A stretch of DNA of 64,000 nucleotides, from assembly GCF_030272615.1 (NCBI RefSeq), contig NC_081411.1, forward strand, positions 39,070,640 to 39,134,639. Reading direction: 5' to 3'. A model generated the notes under the pieces. It saw nothing but the letters and a program-made list of their open reading frames with translations. It was not told the DNA's origin and searched no databases. Every line of letters begins with the position of its first letter. Position 1 is the first letter of the stretch. Positions 1 to 10,193 of the stretch are shown in pieces. The position numbers and the translations under genes were made by a program. This stretch comes from Cryptomeria japonica. Lineage: Eukaryota > Streptophyta > Pinopsida > Cupressales > Cupressaceae.

Positions 1-345
1 TGACTTGACATCCATCTGATATACCTTAAAATTCTTGTAAGTAGCATATGCAAGCAGAAATCTAACAACATCAATTATAGGTACAAGAGAAAAAGTTTTC
101 TCATTATCAATACCTTCCATCTGAGCGCATCCCTTGTACAACAATCTTGCTTTGTTTCTTACCACTTCACCAGCTTCATTCAGTTTATTCCCGAACACCC
201 ATTTAGTACCAATCACATTCTCGCCTTTAGGTCTTGGAACAAGCTCCCATGTGTTGTTCTTCTCAATCAGATTCAACTCTTGCTCCATAGATTTTATCCA
301 ATTCTCATCCTCACATGCTTCAACAACATTTTTAGCTTCAATCTA
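1..345 (-). pseudogene. Copia-1a reverse transcriptase, N-terminal part
   Basis: The minus strand encodes the start of a copia RT domain. It has the conserved 'NTWELVPR' and 'NKLNEAGEVVRNKARLV' stretches (about 170-280) and the 'YQMDVKS' motif near base 10-20, cut by the window edge before the catalytic centre. The matching segment of Copia-1b is at 24769-25157. Bases 350-648 hold the low-conservation hinge between integrase and RT, with stops. RT would copy the element RNA into cDNA in a cytoplasmic particle; this copy is dead. Confidence 0.85.
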
Positions 346-648
346 AAAAAGCAAGCATATCTCTTCAACAACAAGTCTTCTCCTGCTCATTATACCCGTG
401 TTCTTATCACCAATAATTTGATTATCAAAATGATGTAATTTCACACACCTCAGAGTCTTCATATTATTCTTATTCTCAGGCCCTTGAACTTCTTCATCGA
501 CAGCAGTAATATTCAGATTAACTCTCTCTACAAGATTATTCTGCTGCAGAATCTTAGTCTGTGCAGGCTTTGAAACACTATCCGGACCATCAATCTCATA
601 TCTTCATGCTCTAATATTCTTCCCATGACATTCATCTACCTTCACATT

Positions 649-1500
649 TTAACTTTCCACTATCTTCTTCAACCTCTTATTGTAACACCGGTAGGCCTTT
701 CCCTTAGTAGAATATCCCAAGAAGATTCTTTCATCACATCTTGCATCAAACTTTCTTATATCCTCATCTCTTTTGACATAACATTTTCTTCCAAAAACTC
801 TAAAATATCTAACTACAGGAACATGACCAAACCATAGCTCATAAGGTGTCTTACTAAAATCACCTTTTATATGCTCTTGGTTGAATGTGTAAAAAATATT
901 GCTAATAGCTTCTATCCAAAAGGTTTGCACAACATTTCCTTCAATCAACATCGTTCTAGCAACATCCAAGATTGTTCTATTTTTCGTTTCAATAACTCCA
1001 TTCTATTGAGGGGTTATAAGAGAAGATAACTGTATTCTAATTCCATTCCTCTCACAAAATTTATCAAACTCACTAGACATGAATTCTCCTCCTCTATTAG
1101 ATCTCATACACTTCAGCTTCAACCCTAGCTGAGTCTCCACCATTTCTCTGAATATCTTGAATTTATTCAATGCTTTTGATTTCTCCCTTAGAAAAGTCAC
1201 CCACATTATTCTAGAGTAGTCATCAATCAGCAACATAAAATACTTATCACCATACATTCTTCTCACTCTTGTAGGACCACACAAGTCAGTATGCACAAGA
1301 TTTAATAGTCCATTACATGTATACAACTTACTTTTAAATGATGTTCTTGCTTGCTTTCCCAAATGACATTCTTTACATACCAGATTAGAAGGCTTCACAA
1401 TCTTAGGAAAATCTCTAACATATTGAGTAGAACTTATGCTTATCATACAGTCAAAATCAACATGACACATTCTCCTATGCCACAACCAACTTTCATCTAT
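649..1500 (-). pseudogene. Copia-1a integrase with GAG-pre-integrase zinc region
   Basis: Two minus-strand frames (1485-1003 and 969-649) together cover the HHCC zinc region (WHRRMCH...CKECHLGKQ) and the rve core. The core includes 'HTDLCGP' (first Asp) and 'VIETKNRT' (Glu). The second catalytic Asp is Asn: RSNRGGEF instead of the usual RSD-RGGEF (codon at 1096-1098). The same Asp-to-Asn change is in Copia-1b at 25862-25864. A TAG replaces a Gln just before 'NGVIE' near 1005 and is private to this copy. Integrase would insert cDNA into chromosomes; this copy cannot be active. Confidence 0.9.
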
Positions 1501-1990
1501 CTAAGCAATAAAACATTTTTTCTCATGAGCAGTCAAGTGAAAGATATTACCTTTAGTCTTAGTCCCTGTTACAATCTCTATACTAGAGGCATTTAGAATC
1601 TTCCATTTACCATTCTTGAATTGCAAATCACATCCCTTGTCAACCATCTATCCAACGCTCAGATTATTATGCTTTAAACCTTCAATATATAAGACATCAT
1701 CAGTATTATTCTTACCATCAATAAATATAGAACCTCTACCATGAACTACACAAGCTTTATCATCTCCAAATCTCACCATACCACCATCATACCTTTCCAT
1801 AATCATAAATTTACTTTTATCACCTGTCATATAATGTGAACAACCACTGTCAATTACCCATTCATCTTTCTCTTCAATCTTAGTTGCCTAAGTTTTCTCC
1901 TCAACAATGCAACATGTAGGACTCACTGGTACTAGATCATCTTACTTTATAGCACTCAATACAAATTCATCTCTAGAATTCCCATTGTCT
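1501..1990 (-). pseudogene. Copia-1a aspartic protease region
   Basis: The minus strand at about 1805-1860 reads WVIDSGCSHYMTGDKSKF, the copia protease active-site region with D-S-G intact. It is followed by the usual 'VRFGDD...VLYIEGLKHNNLSV' block (1648-1760). A TAG (plus-strand cta at 1888-1890) interrupts the linker upstream and is present at the same place in Copia-1b (26656-26658). The protease would cleave the Gag-Pol polyprotein. The family call is secure; function is lost. Confidence 0.85.
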
Positions 1991-2136
1991 GATTCCTCAT
2001 CTATCACACCTTGATCAACAACATAATAGTACCTCTTCTAATTTTTGTGCTTTCGGTAGGGCTTGTAGGGCATATCATACTTGTCATGCTTCTCATATTT
2101 ATCATTCTTCTCATATTTATCATGCTTGTCAAATCT

Positions 2137-3030
2137 CTAATGTCTTTGATGCTTATCATACCTAGACATTCTTTCAGGACACCTAGAAGAAAAATTTCCT
2201 ATCTTATTACAAGAGAAACATTTCAAAGGTAACTTTCCATCATACTTACTAGTTCCCTTATGCAATCTCCGAACAATAAGTGTTTCATGCTCATATAACT
2301 TTGTCTCCTTCTCTTCCATCTCTCTCATCTCTCTTTCATATTTTGAAACCCTTGATGAACTCTCTCTTGGATCATACAACTGCTTCCTAGATATAGAAGC
2401 TTTAAATGTAGTCTCAAATTTACCATGTGATTCTTCAAATTTTCTCAACTCAAATGCAGCTAGCTTACCAACCAACATGTCTCTATTCATGGAAGTCATG
2501 CTCTGAATATCATCAATAGCAACAACTTTAGATTTATAAGAAGAAGGAAAGGATCTCAGCACCTTAGCAATAGTATCATCTTCCTCAAGAGTTCCACCAA
2601 CACATCTGATGTTCATAACAAGTTCATTCACTTTAGCCATAAAGGATGTTACATTCTCATCTTCTCCCATCTTCAATGTCTCATACTTTCCCTTCGAACT
2701 CTTCACCTTAGAAACTTCAACTTGTGCATCTCCTTCATACAAGACCTCTATCTTTTTCCATATCTCATGTGTAGTCTAAAGTCCCATCACATTAGTCATC
2801 TCTGAATCATTCAAGGCACTCAGCAATGCTTCCATATCTCTTATGTTATGTTTATCTTCCTTGATTTCATCAACAGTATCCAGTCCATTCAAAGGAACAT
2901 TGTAGACATTCTTTGTAATCTTCTAATAATCTTCTCCAAGACACTTCAAATGAACTTCCATCTAGTCCTTCCATATAGTATAATTATTTCCATTAAATCT
3001 AGGACTATCCTTCTTGAACACATAATTTTC
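2137..3030 (-). pseudogene. Copia-1a gag (nucleocapsid with one CCHC knuckle)
   Basis: The minus frame 2742-2137 contains the UBN2/copia gag core (YETLKMGEDENVTSFMAKVN, IRCVGGTLEE, KVLRSFPSSYKSKV) and a CX2CX4HX4C knuckle, CFSCNKIGNFSSRC, near 2180-2225. The N-terminal part (2750-3030) has stops, including a TAG at 2923-2925 shared with Copia-1b (27597-27599) and further private ones. Gag would form the particle shell and bind RNA. Confidence 0.88.
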
Positions 3031-3076
3031 CATCCTGGATCTCCTCAAGTGGTTAAGCTTCTTCCAAAGGATCTAT

Positions 3077-3087
3077 CTCTAATACCA
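3077..3087 (-). promoter_or_regulatory. Copia-1a primer binding site
   Basis: The minus strand reads TGGTATTAGAG, two bases after the CA end of the LTR. Plant copia elements typically carry TGGTATCAGAG(C), complementary to initiator tRNA-Met; one base differs here. It primes minus-strand cDNA synthesis and fixes the inner edge of the 5' LTR. Confidence 0.85.
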
Positions 3088-3089
3088 CT

Positions 3090-4442
3090 TGTTGGAAACA
3101 ATAAGGAAAATTGAGAGGAAGGGAGTGAATCAGTTTTCCCTAGATTAAGTGCAATCTCAATTCTGATCAACTGCAACAAAGAGAAAAAATAACAATAATA
3201 ACATAAATAAACATAAGTCCAATATTTTTGACGTGGAAAACCCAATTAAGGAAAAACTAATGGTGGGAACCTACCCACACTGAGATGATACTCCGTAGTA
3301 GTATGTGTAAATATAATAGGGAATGCACATGCATTCAAGCACACTACCTAGAGCTCACTGCTAAAATTATAATGACCCAAAACACTACAAACCACAGGGA
3401 AGGTTCACTATCTTACAAAGATGATTGAACTACAATCCAACAAATATGAACTACAAAAATAACATCTACTAATGCTTGATGACAGTTTCGGTTAAGCTCA
3501 TATGTTTTTCCTTCACCAAACTCTACGCAATATACCACATCAAAAGATAAATTCACTTGATCGCACATACTCCACTCTTTGATAATGCAGACTCAACAAA
3601 TACACCTCACTAAACCTCCAATTACATGAATATTGCACCCATTTATACAAATCATCAACATTAACTGTAAGGTCGACCAAACCCTTAACACCTAATTACA
3701 AAATTACATCACATGATCAACCGCCAGACCAATACAATGTCATAAACAACATAGCATCAACCTAAATAAATTCCTCAAACATGCACCGCCATTGAAAATC
3801 TTGCCAAGATCAACCACAACACTATACATCACCAAAAATATTGCATAACATGAAGAGTATCACCGGACCCATAAGATCATAAAGAACACTCACAATGATC
3901 AATTTGGATAATCAAAACAAATAGGAAATGATTATCAAACACCAACAAGAATGTTAGAACCATCCACAATAGCTACACCAACACCACTTATTCAAATCTT
4001 CATCGATCAACATGGTAACACTCAAGAACACTTAATAGTAACAACTTGAACAAGAAGGATATCTTGTGGAGCATCAAAACAAGAACCATATGAAAGAAAG
4101 ATACACATGAACATCCCAAACATACTCCCAAAATCACAACATGGGATATGATCATACTAGAACACAATGGATCAAACACCATAACACTATAATACTGAAT
4201 ACTGAATACTGAAAAACTAGTCTCCATACCAGAATCATCAACTTGATCAAATCATCACATTGCATCATGGAATCAATAAAAATGAAGTGTCTCTAGTTGA
4301 TTAAGCAAAGAAAATAAATAAACCAACCAGATCAACTCACTACCATCACCAGATCACCAAAATATTTCTCTGCAACACCAAAACACAGGAATATGTTGAC
4401 ATCAATGACAACATCATATCATAGCAGCAACAATATCCAACA
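3090..4442 (-). repeat. Copia-1a 5' LTR (about 1.35 kb)
   Basis: Bounded by TGTTGG (3090) and CCAACA (4442) on the plus strand, next to the primer site. It aligns along its length with Copia-1b's 3' LTR (21927-23245) and with the broken 5' LTR (27764-27881 plus 34992-35385). A TATA-like motif lies on the minus strand at 3641-3648 (GTATAAAT). Over a 178-bp stretch I counted about 8% difference to the Copia-1b 5' LTR but about 18% to its 3' LTR. Confidence 0.92.
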
Positions 4443-4447
4443 AGATA
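4443..4447. repeat. Target-site duplication agata, right of Copia-1a
   Basis: Five bases immediately outside the LTR end. They are identical to the five bases at 21922-21926 immediately outside the 3' LTR of Copia-1b. The true partner of this copy should lie left of the window. Confidence 0.75.
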
Positions 4448-5160
4448 AAGACCAATTCCATATGGAGAAATTTGAACCAAGAATAGTATGGATCATGCCC
4501 ATGGGTTATGAAGTGGACGGAAACAATTTTGATGCTTATGCACAACATCTTCTAAGTAAACTAGTAGATGAGAAAGAAGAGAGGTTTGATACTTATAAGG
4601 AGAAAAGTCTAGACTTGCATAAGGATTTCACTGAGCCCAAAAGAAAGAGGAAGGTCAGAAAATAAGAAGAAGAGCTTGAAGAACAAATGGCAATAACAAA
4701 GGAATCTATTCAAAGATCTAGGAAACAAAACATTCTAAAAGAGGAGGACATGATAAAGCCTGAGAAGACAAAAGTAGTCTCCACCAAAGCCAAGACAATC
4801 CAAGTCAGCACCTACCTCCAATGCTCAGAATCCTATTCCTCCACCCAAGACACAAACCATGTCAACTAGTGGAGCTGAGAAGAAGAAGAAGAAGAAGAAG
4901 AAGAAGAAGGAAAACCCTAAAAGAGTATATGTTGAAGCCACTGCTGAAGATGTAGAGACAGAGTCTGATGAAGCAGTGCGAGAGGTGAAAAATACTGCTA
5001 CCTCTACTAGGGTAGTGAAGAAGCTTCAATCTGGTGGCTTCCTAGTTGACCAAAAAACCAATGACAAAAGCTAAGCCATCTGGTAGACCTAGATCCAGTA
5101 GAAAGTAAAAGTCTAGGCTTGATGAAGCTCTAAAGCCTGAAAATATATCAAGATGATTTA
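4448..5160 (+). pseudogene. Copia-2 cargo ORF, 3' half (unknown protein, lysine-rich tail)
   Basis: Open from the LTR boundary to about 4665 (HMEKFEPRIVWIMPMGYEV...). It then continues past a TAA and a frame change through 4687-4869 and 4859-5074, and stops near 5155. It is strongly basic, with a run of ten lysines coded by an AAG repeat. I recognise no catalytic motif. It is the in-frame downstream continuation of the ORF at 20790-21926, from which Copia-1 insertion separated it. Downstream lies a copia RNase H tail, so the ORF sits where pol should be. Family unknown; it could be captured host sequence or an accessory transposon protein. Confidence 0.6.
4877..4910 (+). repeat. (AAG)n microsatellite inside cargo ORF
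   Basis: About eleven AAG/GAA triplets that encode the polylysine run of the cargo protein. Confidence 0.95.
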
Positions 5161-5530
5161 TAATGAGACAATTCCTATTATGTGTCTCAATACTAGTGCA
5201 ATGAATATTTCAAATAATCTTGAGATGTATTTTAAAGACAAGCATATTTATATTTGATATCACTTCTTAAGGGATAATATTGTAAAGAAGGAATTTCAAT
5301 TACAGTATGTTCCCACAAAAGATTAGATTGTAGACAAAAGGATACCTTTGAGTATCTCCAACAGAAGTTAGGGGTTACTACCCTTCCTTTCAATGAGGAT
5401 GCATATAGTGGTGCATCTATCCTGGTGACAATTTCAAGATATATCCTTTGTCTTGGATTGATGTTGAGTGCTACTCTATGGGGAGTAGGAGGTTGGGTTG
5501 TTCCTATTGTAGAGGTAGATTGATTTTGCA
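5161..5530 (+). pseudogene. Copia-2 RNase H C-terminal remnant
   Basis: The plus strand reads 'NTSAMNISNNLEMYFKDKHI', then 'YHFLRDNIVKKEFQLQYVPT', and after a frame change 'TFEYLQQKLGV'. These are the conserved end of copia RNase H (CDN-SAI-ISKNP...TKHI...YHFLRE...TF--LR-KLGV). Stops and a frameshift break it. It proves that the cargo ORF sits within a copia element, because the last part of pol is still present downstream of it. Confidence 0.8.
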
Positions 5531-5605
5531 TACAATATTATAAAGGAAGAGATATATGTGCTAGAATAATATTGATATGTACATATGTACCCTTTGTCCT
5601 CGATG

Positions 5606-5617
5606 TCAAAGGGGGAG
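5606..5617 (+). promoter_or_regulatory. Purine tract, possible Copia-2 polypurine tract
   Basis: tcaaagggggag lies about 80 bases after the RNase H remnant, where copia elements carry the plus-strand primer. No convincing LTR start (TG...) follows before the Gypsy-1 LTR, so the Copia-2 3' LTR appears lost or displaced. Confidence 0.45.
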
Positions 5618-5668
5618 AGAGAGGCCTATTGAAGAAGAAGAGTTACTACTAATAGGAGGAGTGCATGT

Positions 5669-6675
5669 TGTATACACCTAAAAATGGTCTGATGATAGTT
5701 AACTAAATACACACTTATTTGATTAATCCCCCTTCCCAATTAATTGAATTCACAAGCAATTTGATTAATTTCTATATTCATCTACTCATAAATAAATCTA
5801 CATGATTTATTTACATAGTTCAGTTCATATCCCCCTTTGATTAATTAATTCTAAATTAATTAATTTCCCCCATATAAATCAATTCTTCTAATCCCTAATT
5901 AAAATTAACAAACACAAGTTTGTTGAGATTAATTATCATTTTCCAAATTATTTGAATTTTTAAATTCAAATGAGCACATGGCTCTTAACTTTTAACCACC
6001 TAACCTAACCCATTTTTCCTAACCCTATCCTATCTTCCACATTCTAACCTCCTTATCCTAACCTCCTATGGTGTGGATATTCTCCCCTTGAGACACGTGA
6101 CACTTTTACCACATGTCTCTCCCCTTGGACACTTGCCCTCTCATGAGCAAGGCTCCTTGACACTTGTCACCACAGAGATGACAAATTTCCCTTCCTCCAA
6201 CCTCTTCTCCAACTTCCTCAATCTTGGCCATTGATATCTTCAAATCAGATCTGGACCGTTGATTCCTACCACCTCATCTTTGGTCTTGGAATTCCTATAA
6301 ATGTCCCCCATTTTGGAGCAATAAGGATCCCTTGTATTCATATTTTCAGCATCATTACTATAGGCATTTTCATTTCAATCATCTAGTAATTAGCATTTTG
6401 GATTAATCATAGCATTGCATTTAATATCATTTGCATATTCAATCATGATCAAGTAGCTACTCAACTCTTGAGTTGCCACTTTGGAGGTCATTGCTTTGCT
6501 AAGAGCCAACCAATTCAACACCTTCAAGGTCCTCAAGAATAGAGGAAAATGAGACATTTCAAGGAAGGCTTATGGTTTGCATCTTTAATTTCGTATTCAA
6601 TTAAGCTTTCCATTATGTTTTACTGTCTCATTATATGTGTATGCCTTTCTTATATACCACATTTTTAGCATCACA
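5669..6675 (+). repeat. Gypsy-1 5' LTR
   Basis: Starts TGTATACACC (5669), ends ...AGCATCACA (6675), directly before a primer-site-like sequence. It has a TATA-like CCTATAAATG at 6294-6303 and a G-box-like CACGTGACAC at about 6094. No second copy exists in the window, so the ends are inferred from TG/CA and position. Confidence 0.6.
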
Positions 6676-6693
6676 TGAGCCCACCGTGGGGCC
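6676..6693 (+). promoter_or_regulatory. Gypsy-1 primer-binding-site-like sequence
   Basis: tgagcccaccgtggggcc follows the putative LTR end directly. It resembles the GCCCACCGTGGGGC core found after LTRs of plant gypsy elements. I cannot name the tRNA with certainty from the sequence alone. Confidence 0.5.
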
Positions 6694-6849
6694 TAGCCCC
6701 TTTGATCTTTAACAAGTTTTCTTGTAGGAAATTTCATTGACAGGTTGATTAGGTCTTTCAAAGTGAAAATTAGCTCTCTTGGGCTCTCGAATCACATTCT
6801 TGGTCTCTATTATAGCATTCTGACACCTAAAATGTTGTTTGTGGGAGAT

Positions 6850-7090
6850 TTCTCAACTCTGTTTTATGTTTTTCTCTATTTTAGCATTTTCAATCTGTAC
6901 CTTAACATTTTTGGTATGTTTTGTAGCATTTCTAGAATATTTGACAGTGTTTTCAGATTGTTTAACACTGTTTAACAATGTTTTTGGTGTGTAGAAAAAC
7001 ATTTTTGGTGTGCAGAATAGTGTTTCTGGTGTGCAGAGTAGCATTTTGGGTCCATTTGGCAGCGTTCTTGGTCAATTTGATGATGTTCTC
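6850..7090 (+). repeat. Gypsy-1 leader repeat block 1 (~20-bp degenerate units)
   Basis: Tandem units resembling 'agcatttttggtgtgcagaat' recur about every 20-22 bases. They are read through by ORFs on both strands, which are repeat artefacts. Same word family as blocks 2 and 3. Confidence 0.75.
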
Positions 7091-7099
7091 AGTTTTTTA

Positions 7100-8185
7100 T
7101 TTATTTGGCAAATATTGTATGTTGCATTCCTTATTTCTTCTTCTGGACTGTCATCTTCCTGGACCTAATTTGCAGATTATTGGTTTTGCAGGTACTTATT
7201 TCCCTGTGAAAGACTGGAGTCATAAACTATTTCGCCATGAAAGAATGCAATATAAACTACTAACTTTATTTGCAGCCATGGGATTTTGCACTTATATTTG
7301 TTAAATTAGGCACATAGACTAATTACAATGGAAATGAACAAACATGTCTTATGTGTTTTGATGATAGGCAAGTATGCTCTCACTTGTCTTAAGTGATCAG
7401 AAATCTAGACTCATCTTTTCCTTTCAATAATGCATATCTTTAGCGGGCTTGCCCTCTCGAGGAGCCTATAAGGCCAAATCCATTAAGGTCGGTGAGAGGG
7501 GAATGACCCAAGTGGGAACGACTAATGCCAAGTACTCCAACCCACTATAAATAAATGTGATTTGATTAAAATCAAGTCAACGACAGTGCTCGGGAATACC
7601 TCTCCTCCATACCTTCAGGTATATCAAACCTTTGTTTTCAAGGATTTGAGACCTCTTAATTGAATTTATACCCTGACTCACCGAACGGATCCCTTACTAG
7701 TTCCAATTAAAATTAGAAGGTATCCGGTTTACCTTCGAACATTATTAAATTCTTAGTGCATGGAGGGGGAAGAATCTCTCCTTAAGATACTCACCATATG
7801 TCCCTCTTGAGCCTATGTGTGAACTCCCCTTTTGAGACCTTATTGCTAGTCTCATAATGGGACTCCACTAGCTCTCGCAAAGGCAAAACCACGGGTGCCC
7901 TTTAGGGGGTGACAAGGTTGTGTGAGCTGATAGGGTACCAAGTGTGGGCTAAGAACTAATAATGAAGCCAATCTCCTTAGGATAGACTAAATGATGTGTT
8001 TTCAATTGTTCAAAGCCAGTGAAAAAATGGGCTTTCTTTAAAGCTTCTTCAACATACACTTTATGTGCCCTTTGGGACAAATATACAATTTGAATTCTAT
8101 GTTTGTAAGTCAAGTCAAGATATCATCCATTGAAATACAACAAAAATTGCAAACTCAAACCTCAAATTGTCAAATTTACAAGTTT
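7100..8185 (+). other. Gypsy-1 leader, unique part, no gene
   Basis: About 1.1 kb with no ORF of note and no recognisable protein. It contains GC-richer stretches (7440-7560, 7900-7960) resembling the untranslated leader of plant gypsy elements between primer site and gag. Confidence 0.5.
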
Positions 8186-8830
8186 CACAGTAGATTAGCT
8201 CTTTCGATCCAAACTGTTGCACATACAGTCCAAGCAGTCGCACTTTTAGTCTAGTAAAGATATCATCCACTGAAATACAACAAAAATTGCAAACTCAAAC
8301 CTCAAATTGTCAAATTTACAAGTTTTACAACAAATTAGCTCTTTCGGTCCAAATAGTCACACATACGGTCCAAATAGTCACACATACGGTCCAAATAGTC
8401 ACACCTACGGTCCAAATAGTCACACCTACAGTCCAAACAGTCACACATATAGTCCAAACAGTCACTCCTGCAGTCCAAAGAGTCACACTTTTAGTCCAAA
8501 CAGTCGCACATATGGTCCAAACAGTTTCTCTTCTGGTCTAAATGTCAACTCTCTTGGTATGAATGTTAGCTTTTTCATATTTCAACATTAACTCTCCAAG
8601 GTTGAGATTGCTAGGTATAAACATCAATTTTCCCATTCTACACATTAACTCTTGGGGTCAAAATAATCATTGTCTAAGTTCTAACATCACTAGTTTAAGC
8701 TTCAGAGTTCTTGGTCTAAGCGTCGACACTCTTGGTCTAAATGTCATCTTTTACGGTCTAAATGTCTGCTCTCTTGGTCTAAACATCAACTCTTTTGGGT
8801 TGAATGTCAAATTGCTCATGTTTCAACACT
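8186..8830 (+). repeat. Gypsy-1 leader repeat block 2 (20-bp units)
   Basis: About ten regular 20-bp units of the type 'ggtccaaatagtcacacata' lie at 8345-8540. They grade into 'ggtctaaatgtcaactctct' units to 8830. A larger duplication precedes them: the segment around 8115-8205 (ttgaaatacaacaaaaattg...) is repeated at 8270-8345. ORFs here are repeat translations (PNSHTYG...) and are not called genes. Confidence 0.88.
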
Positions 8831-8989
8831 AGATCTTCTAGTATGTGCTTTCTAGGTTTAAATTTTAGTTATCAGAGTCTAAAAATCAAAAGTTAGGTCA
8901 AAACAATAATCTCCTAAGTTCAAACACCTAATTTGCTAAGTCTCAACATCACTGTTTTGAACTTTAGAGTCACTGCACTACAAGATAAC

Positions 8990-9250
8990 ATTTTTGGTAT
9001 GTTCCTTAGTATTCCTAGTCAATTTTTCAACATTTCTGGTCAGTATAGCAGCATTCTTGGTCAGTTTGTCAGTGTTTTTGGTCAGTTTGTCAACGTTTAT
9101 GGTCAGTATAGCAGCATTTTTGGTCAGTTTATCAGCATTTCTGGTCAATTTGTCAGTGTTTCTGGTTAGTTTGTCAATGTTTCTGGTCCATATAGCAGTG
9201 TTTCTGATTAGTATAGTAGCATTTCTAGTCATTTTGTTAGCATTTCTGGT
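8990..9250 (+). repeat. Gypsy-1 leader repeat block 3 (~20-21-bp units)
   Basis: About twelve tandem units of 'ttggtcagtttgtcagtgtt' type. ORFs on both strands simply translate the repeat. A further diverged stretch at 8830-8990 links it to block 2. Confidence 0.88.
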
Positions 9251-9594
9251 AAACTACACCAAAATTAGAAAACAAAAAAAACCCATTTCTTAGACAGACA
9301 AACATAGAGACTAGGTCATATTCTCAGGTCACTCAGTCAGGTTATATTTTGCTAAAATAGATTCAAAGAAAGACACACTAATGCTCTCAAGTATTCATCT
9401 CCAACAAGTTTAAGATCTAACATCTCAAAGTGCAACATCACACCTTCTTTGATAAACTAATCACTCAAAACATAGTTTCTCATCAGGATCTATCATCCTT
9501 TATCATGAAACTACAACATTTGATCAAGATAACCGTGTCCCGCATTGTAGGATATATCATTCCTATCTGACTTGGTTTTATCAAAATATCATCA

Positions 9595-10066
9595 TTGCAC
9601 TCAAAATTAAGATCAAAAAACTTACAAATCTACAAATACTTGAATTATATTTTCATGTCACATCACTCTATCATACCTACCTTGATAGTTGGTCACTTAT
9701 CGAAACACCTTTTAGGCAATCGAATCCTTGCAACAGAAATAGAAACATTCGAAATAGCTGAAGAGCATAGAAACATGGAATACAAAAGCAAAATACAAGA
9801 AGAAGACATAACAGGACAACATATTAGAGAAATCAAACGTCCAAAATCAAAATCCAACTATGTCAAAACCTCACAAGGATTCAAATGCATCTCCAAAGAA
9901 AGGTGTCTCTCTTATGCCACTCTTAAAGAGATCCCTAAAGGATTTTGTTAAGGAAGATCAAAATCACGCACCTATGTCTAACAATGGCTCATCCCCACAT
10001 AAGATAATTGACTCTCCAAAGCCATCTATTCCTACACCTCTTAAAAACTTGCAAGAACCTTCTGTA
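9595..10066 (+). pseudogene. Gypsy-1 gag-region remnant, unassigned protein
   Basis: Two overlapping plus frames (9595-9951 and 9860-10105) encode basic, Ser/Pro-rich protein (SPKKGVSLMPLLKRSLKDFV, PKPSIPTPLKNLQEP). I see no knuckle or protease motif. The position after the leader suggests the gag or gag-protease spacer. The end of the second frame runs into Copia-3 LTR sequence. Low certainty on identity. Confidence 0.4.
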
Positions 10067-10193
10067 GCTAGATGTGACCCGGTTAAGGGAATTCGGACCC
10101 ACTAAGAAATATACTCTTCTAGAGTATGCTCGGTTAAAAGCAAATCCTGTTAAAAATTACAAACACATTGCTAGATGTGACCCGGTTAAGGGA
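10067..10193. repeat. 24-bp direct repeat at broken Copia-3 LTR end
   Basis: A perfect 24-base repeat (gctagatgtgacccggttaa plus ggga) occurs at 10067-10090 and at 10170-10193. The second is native LTR sequence (compare 16334-16358); the first sits outside the truncated LTR end, marking a rearrangement. Confidence 0.85.

Larger units (their letters stand above)
1..4442 (-). mobile_element. Copia-1a, Ty1/copia LTR retrotransposon, 3' part outside window
   Basis: Minus-strand element read from its 5' LTR (3090-4442) through primer site, gag, protease and integrase to the start of reverse transcriptase at base 1. The rest of RT, RNase H and the 3' LTR must lie left of the window. The order gag-PR-IN-RT is diagnostic of Ty1/copia. 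Coding parts contain several stops, so it is not autonomous. By eye it is about 92% identical to Copia-1b (21927-35385), sharing specific inactivating lesions with it. The 5 bases beyond its LTR (agata) equal those before Copia-1b's 3' LTR. Confidence 0.93.

Noticed and set aside
6294-6303. TATA box as evidence for a host gene promoter
   Set aside because: It lies within the Gypsy-1 LTR and fits the element's own promoter; no host gene follows.
8186-8541. Possible CRISPR array in the regular 20-bp repeats
   Set aside because: Units are directly adjacent without unique spacers, degenerate, and in a plant retroelement leader.
8287-8591. Two overlapping ORFs with regular repeats (PNSHTYG and TVQIVTH types)
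   Set aside because: They are the 20-bp DNA repeat read in two frames; no protein-level conservation independent of the repeat.
8978-9293. ORFs on both strands of repeat block 3 (TRNADKLTKN and FLVSLSVFLV types)
   Set aside because: Period-21 repeat without stops gives open frames by necessity; both strands are equally open.
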